NCBI GenBank assembly: GCA_947496185.1
Contig: CANMCD010000007.1
Coordinates: 62,001 to 126,000 of the forward strand
DNA: 64,000 nucleotides
Direction of reading: 5' to 3'
From: an uncultured Tenacibaculum sp.
GTDB lineage: Bacteria; Bacteroidota; Bacteroidia; Flavobacteriales; Flavobacteriaceae
A program made the translations under genes and the position numbers. The stretch's first letter is position 1; each line of letters opens with the position of its first letter. The notes beneath the pieces are model-generated. The model was not told the DNA's origin. It did not search any database and worked only from the letters and a program-made list of their open reading frames with translations. Positions 63,289 to 64,000 of this stretch are shown here, piece by piece.

Positions 63289-63326
63289 CGCTGTAGTGCA
63301 AATTCTCCGTATCTACCTTGAAGGTC
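63289..63326 (-). repeat. Right terminal inverted repeat of the Tn3-family element
   Basis: Read from the outside it begins GACCTTCAAGGTAGA and matches the left end at 28 of 38 positions. It ends at 63326, immediately before the right copy of the TAATA duplication. Between the tnpA stop and this repeat are only 40 bases. Confidence 0.88.
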
Positions 63327-63331
63327 TAATA
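63327..63331. repeat. Target-site duplication, right copy (TAATA)
   Basis: The same five bases as the left copy at 54962-54966. The following 290 bases (to 63622) contain no gene except the -7 element before the RadC gene. Confidence 0.85.
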
Positions 63332-63602
63332 CCTAAAAACATACAATTATTTAATATGATTTGTCCCAACATAATTCGTAAAATACAAACAAATTACGTT
63401 AGTCTGAGTAATAATATACAGTGCAATTTTTTTAGAGCATTCTCGCAAAGGCTTTCATACGATGTAAATTTATGAGGCATATTATTATATCTGTATTCTA
63501 TTTAACATAATGTGTAAATGTTTAAATTTATGCAATTAAGTTTAATATAAGTATCAATCAGATTATTTAAGATTATCATTTACCAAGGCCAATTATAATC
63601 GC

Positions 63603-63610
63603 TATGTTTG
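63603..63610 (+). promoter_or_regulatory. -7 promoter element of the RadC-like gene
   Basis: TATGTTTG is an exact match, 12 bases before the ATG at 63623. Confidence 0.4.
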
Positions 63611-63622
63611 TATATTTACGTT

Positions 63623-64000
63623 ATGAATGTTAGACTATCCAAAGAACAAAAAATTCAAGTACTGAATTCAACGCATATATACAAAGTAATGCAACAAGTA
63701 TTACTTCGAGAAAATAAAATTAGACGGAATCAGGAACATTTTTGGGCTGTTGGTTTGGATAATGCTAACAAGAACTTATTCATAGAGCTTATTGGTTTAG
63801 GTGCTGTTAACAGAGTAAATGCAAATCCGCCTGATATATTTAGAATGGGAATATACAAATTAGCGGTAAAAATGATACTGGTACATAATCACCCTAGTGG
63901 AAACCTAACCCCATCAAAAGCAGATAAAGATTTTACAGACAGGATTTTAAAAGTTGGTAAACTCATTGATATTGAAGTTGTTGATCATTTGATAATTTCT
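63623..64000 (+). CDS. RadC/JAB-domain protein, 5' part (runs off the window)
   Basis: At least 126 residues, open to the end of the window. The metal-dependent JAB motif is visible as MILVHNHPSGNLTPSKADKD, matching the RadC signature HNHPSG..PS..D, with an upstream GLGAVNRV. RadC-like proteins without the helix-hairpin-helix domain are common beside mobile and phage genes in Bacteroidota, where their role is not established. The start is ATG 63623 (MNVRLSKEQK), after a -7 element. Confidence 0.9.
   Translation, partial: MNVRLSKEQKIQVLNSTHIYKVMQQVLLRENKIRRNQEHFWAVGLDNANKNLFIELIGLGAVNRVNANPPDIFRMGIYKLAVKMILVHNHPSGNLTPSKADKDFTDRILKVGKLIDIEVVDHLIIS

Larger units (their letters stand above)
54967..63326. 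mobile_element. Tn3-family transposon, 8,360 bp, with metal-homeostasis cargo
   Basis: The element has two terminal inverted repeats, a 5-bp target duplication (TAATA), a full-length Tn3-type transposase gene, a divergent serine resolvase gene with a res-like spacer between them, and cargo genes on the minus strand: a Fur-family regulator, a CDF-like cation transporter, a DUF6660 Cys/His-rich protein, a TonB-dependent receptor and a DUF3703 protein. Gene order from left: DUF3703, TBDR, DUF6660, CDF, fur, tnpR, tnpA. All features needed for transposition appear intact, so it may be active. The insertion point lies in an apparently gene-free stretch. Confidence 0.92.

Noticed and set aside
54802-63511. 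14-base direct repeat CTATTTAACATAAT on both sides of the transposon (54802-54815 and 63498-63511)
   Set aside because: It is not adjacent to the ends, is very AT-rich, and the 5-bp TAATA duplication at the inverted repeats explains the boundary better; treated as chance.
1-64000. tRNA or rRNA genes and CRISPR arrays
   Set aside because: No cloverleaf-like T-loop signature, rRNA-like stretch or regularly spaced repeat was seen while reading; a tRNA scan would be decisive.

Overview
The window is AT-rich chromosomal DNA from a member of the Bacteroidota, most likely a marine Flavobacteriaceae of the Tenacibaculum/Polaribacter type; the genus is an inference. The support is the house-keeping gene content (FecI/FecR pair, DUF3822, DUF1343/NamZ, TonB receptor with a carboxypeptidase-like N-terminal domain), the many lipoproteins with a short signal peptide ending in SC, and the repeated occurrence of the Bacteroidota -7 promoter element TAnnTTTG 4-40 bases in front of start codons. 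No rRNA, tRNA or CRISPR array was seen.

Layout. 1-4.1 kb: a beta-gamma-crystallin-like lipoprotein, then lpdA and argS on the minus strand. 4.3-10.2 kb: YkgJ-type cysteine-cluster protein, a membrane di-iron hydroxylase, three tandem GT32 glycosyltransferase paralogues and one GT4 glycosyltransferase (a surface-glycan locus). 10.2-13 kb: tRNA maintenance (threonylcarbamoyl-AMP synthase, tRNA nucleotidyltransferase, TruC-like pseudouridine synthase). 13-19.9 kb: FecI/FecR pair, NamZ, LolC/E-like permease, cystathionine beta-synthase-like enzyme, PAP2 phosphatase. 19.8-25.4 kb: a second ECF sigma factor with a TPR-bearing putative anti-sigma, divergent from a subtilisin-like lipoprotein and a TPR-CHAT protease: a candidate signalling/proteolysis module. 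25.4-52 kb: mostly core genes (topB, M1 peptidase, LysR/rhodanese, OxyR, DUF255 protein, VCBS/ASPIC lipoprotein, TauE, acs, STAS, rsmD, DUF3822, RecD-like helicase, PIG-L protein, lon). 52-54.6 kb: an aerolysin-like lipoprotein and an esterase lipoprotein.

54,967-63,326 is a complete 8.36-kb Tn3-family transposon. It has about 38-bp terminal inverted repeats (28/38 matching), a 5-bp target duplication (TAATA on both sides), a full-length tnpA, a divergent serine resolvase gene with a res-like spacer, and a metal-homeostasis cargo (Fur-family regulator, CDF-like transporter with unusual metal-site residues, Cys/His-rich DUF6660 protein, TonB receptor, DUF3703). The CDF gene lies between two ~90-bp direct repeats that each carry a promoter and a copy of the end of the fur gene, a trace of how the cargo was assembled. 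The window ends inside a RadC/JAB-domain gene, a type often linked to mobile regions.

The main points for a second look are the transposon with its modular metal cargo, the sigma/anti-sigma-subtilase-CHAT module, the aerolysin-like lipoprotein, the beta-gamma-crystallin lipoprotein, the GT32 triplet, and a set of genes whose ATG lies only 4-5 bases after the -7 element (predicted leaderless mRNAs).
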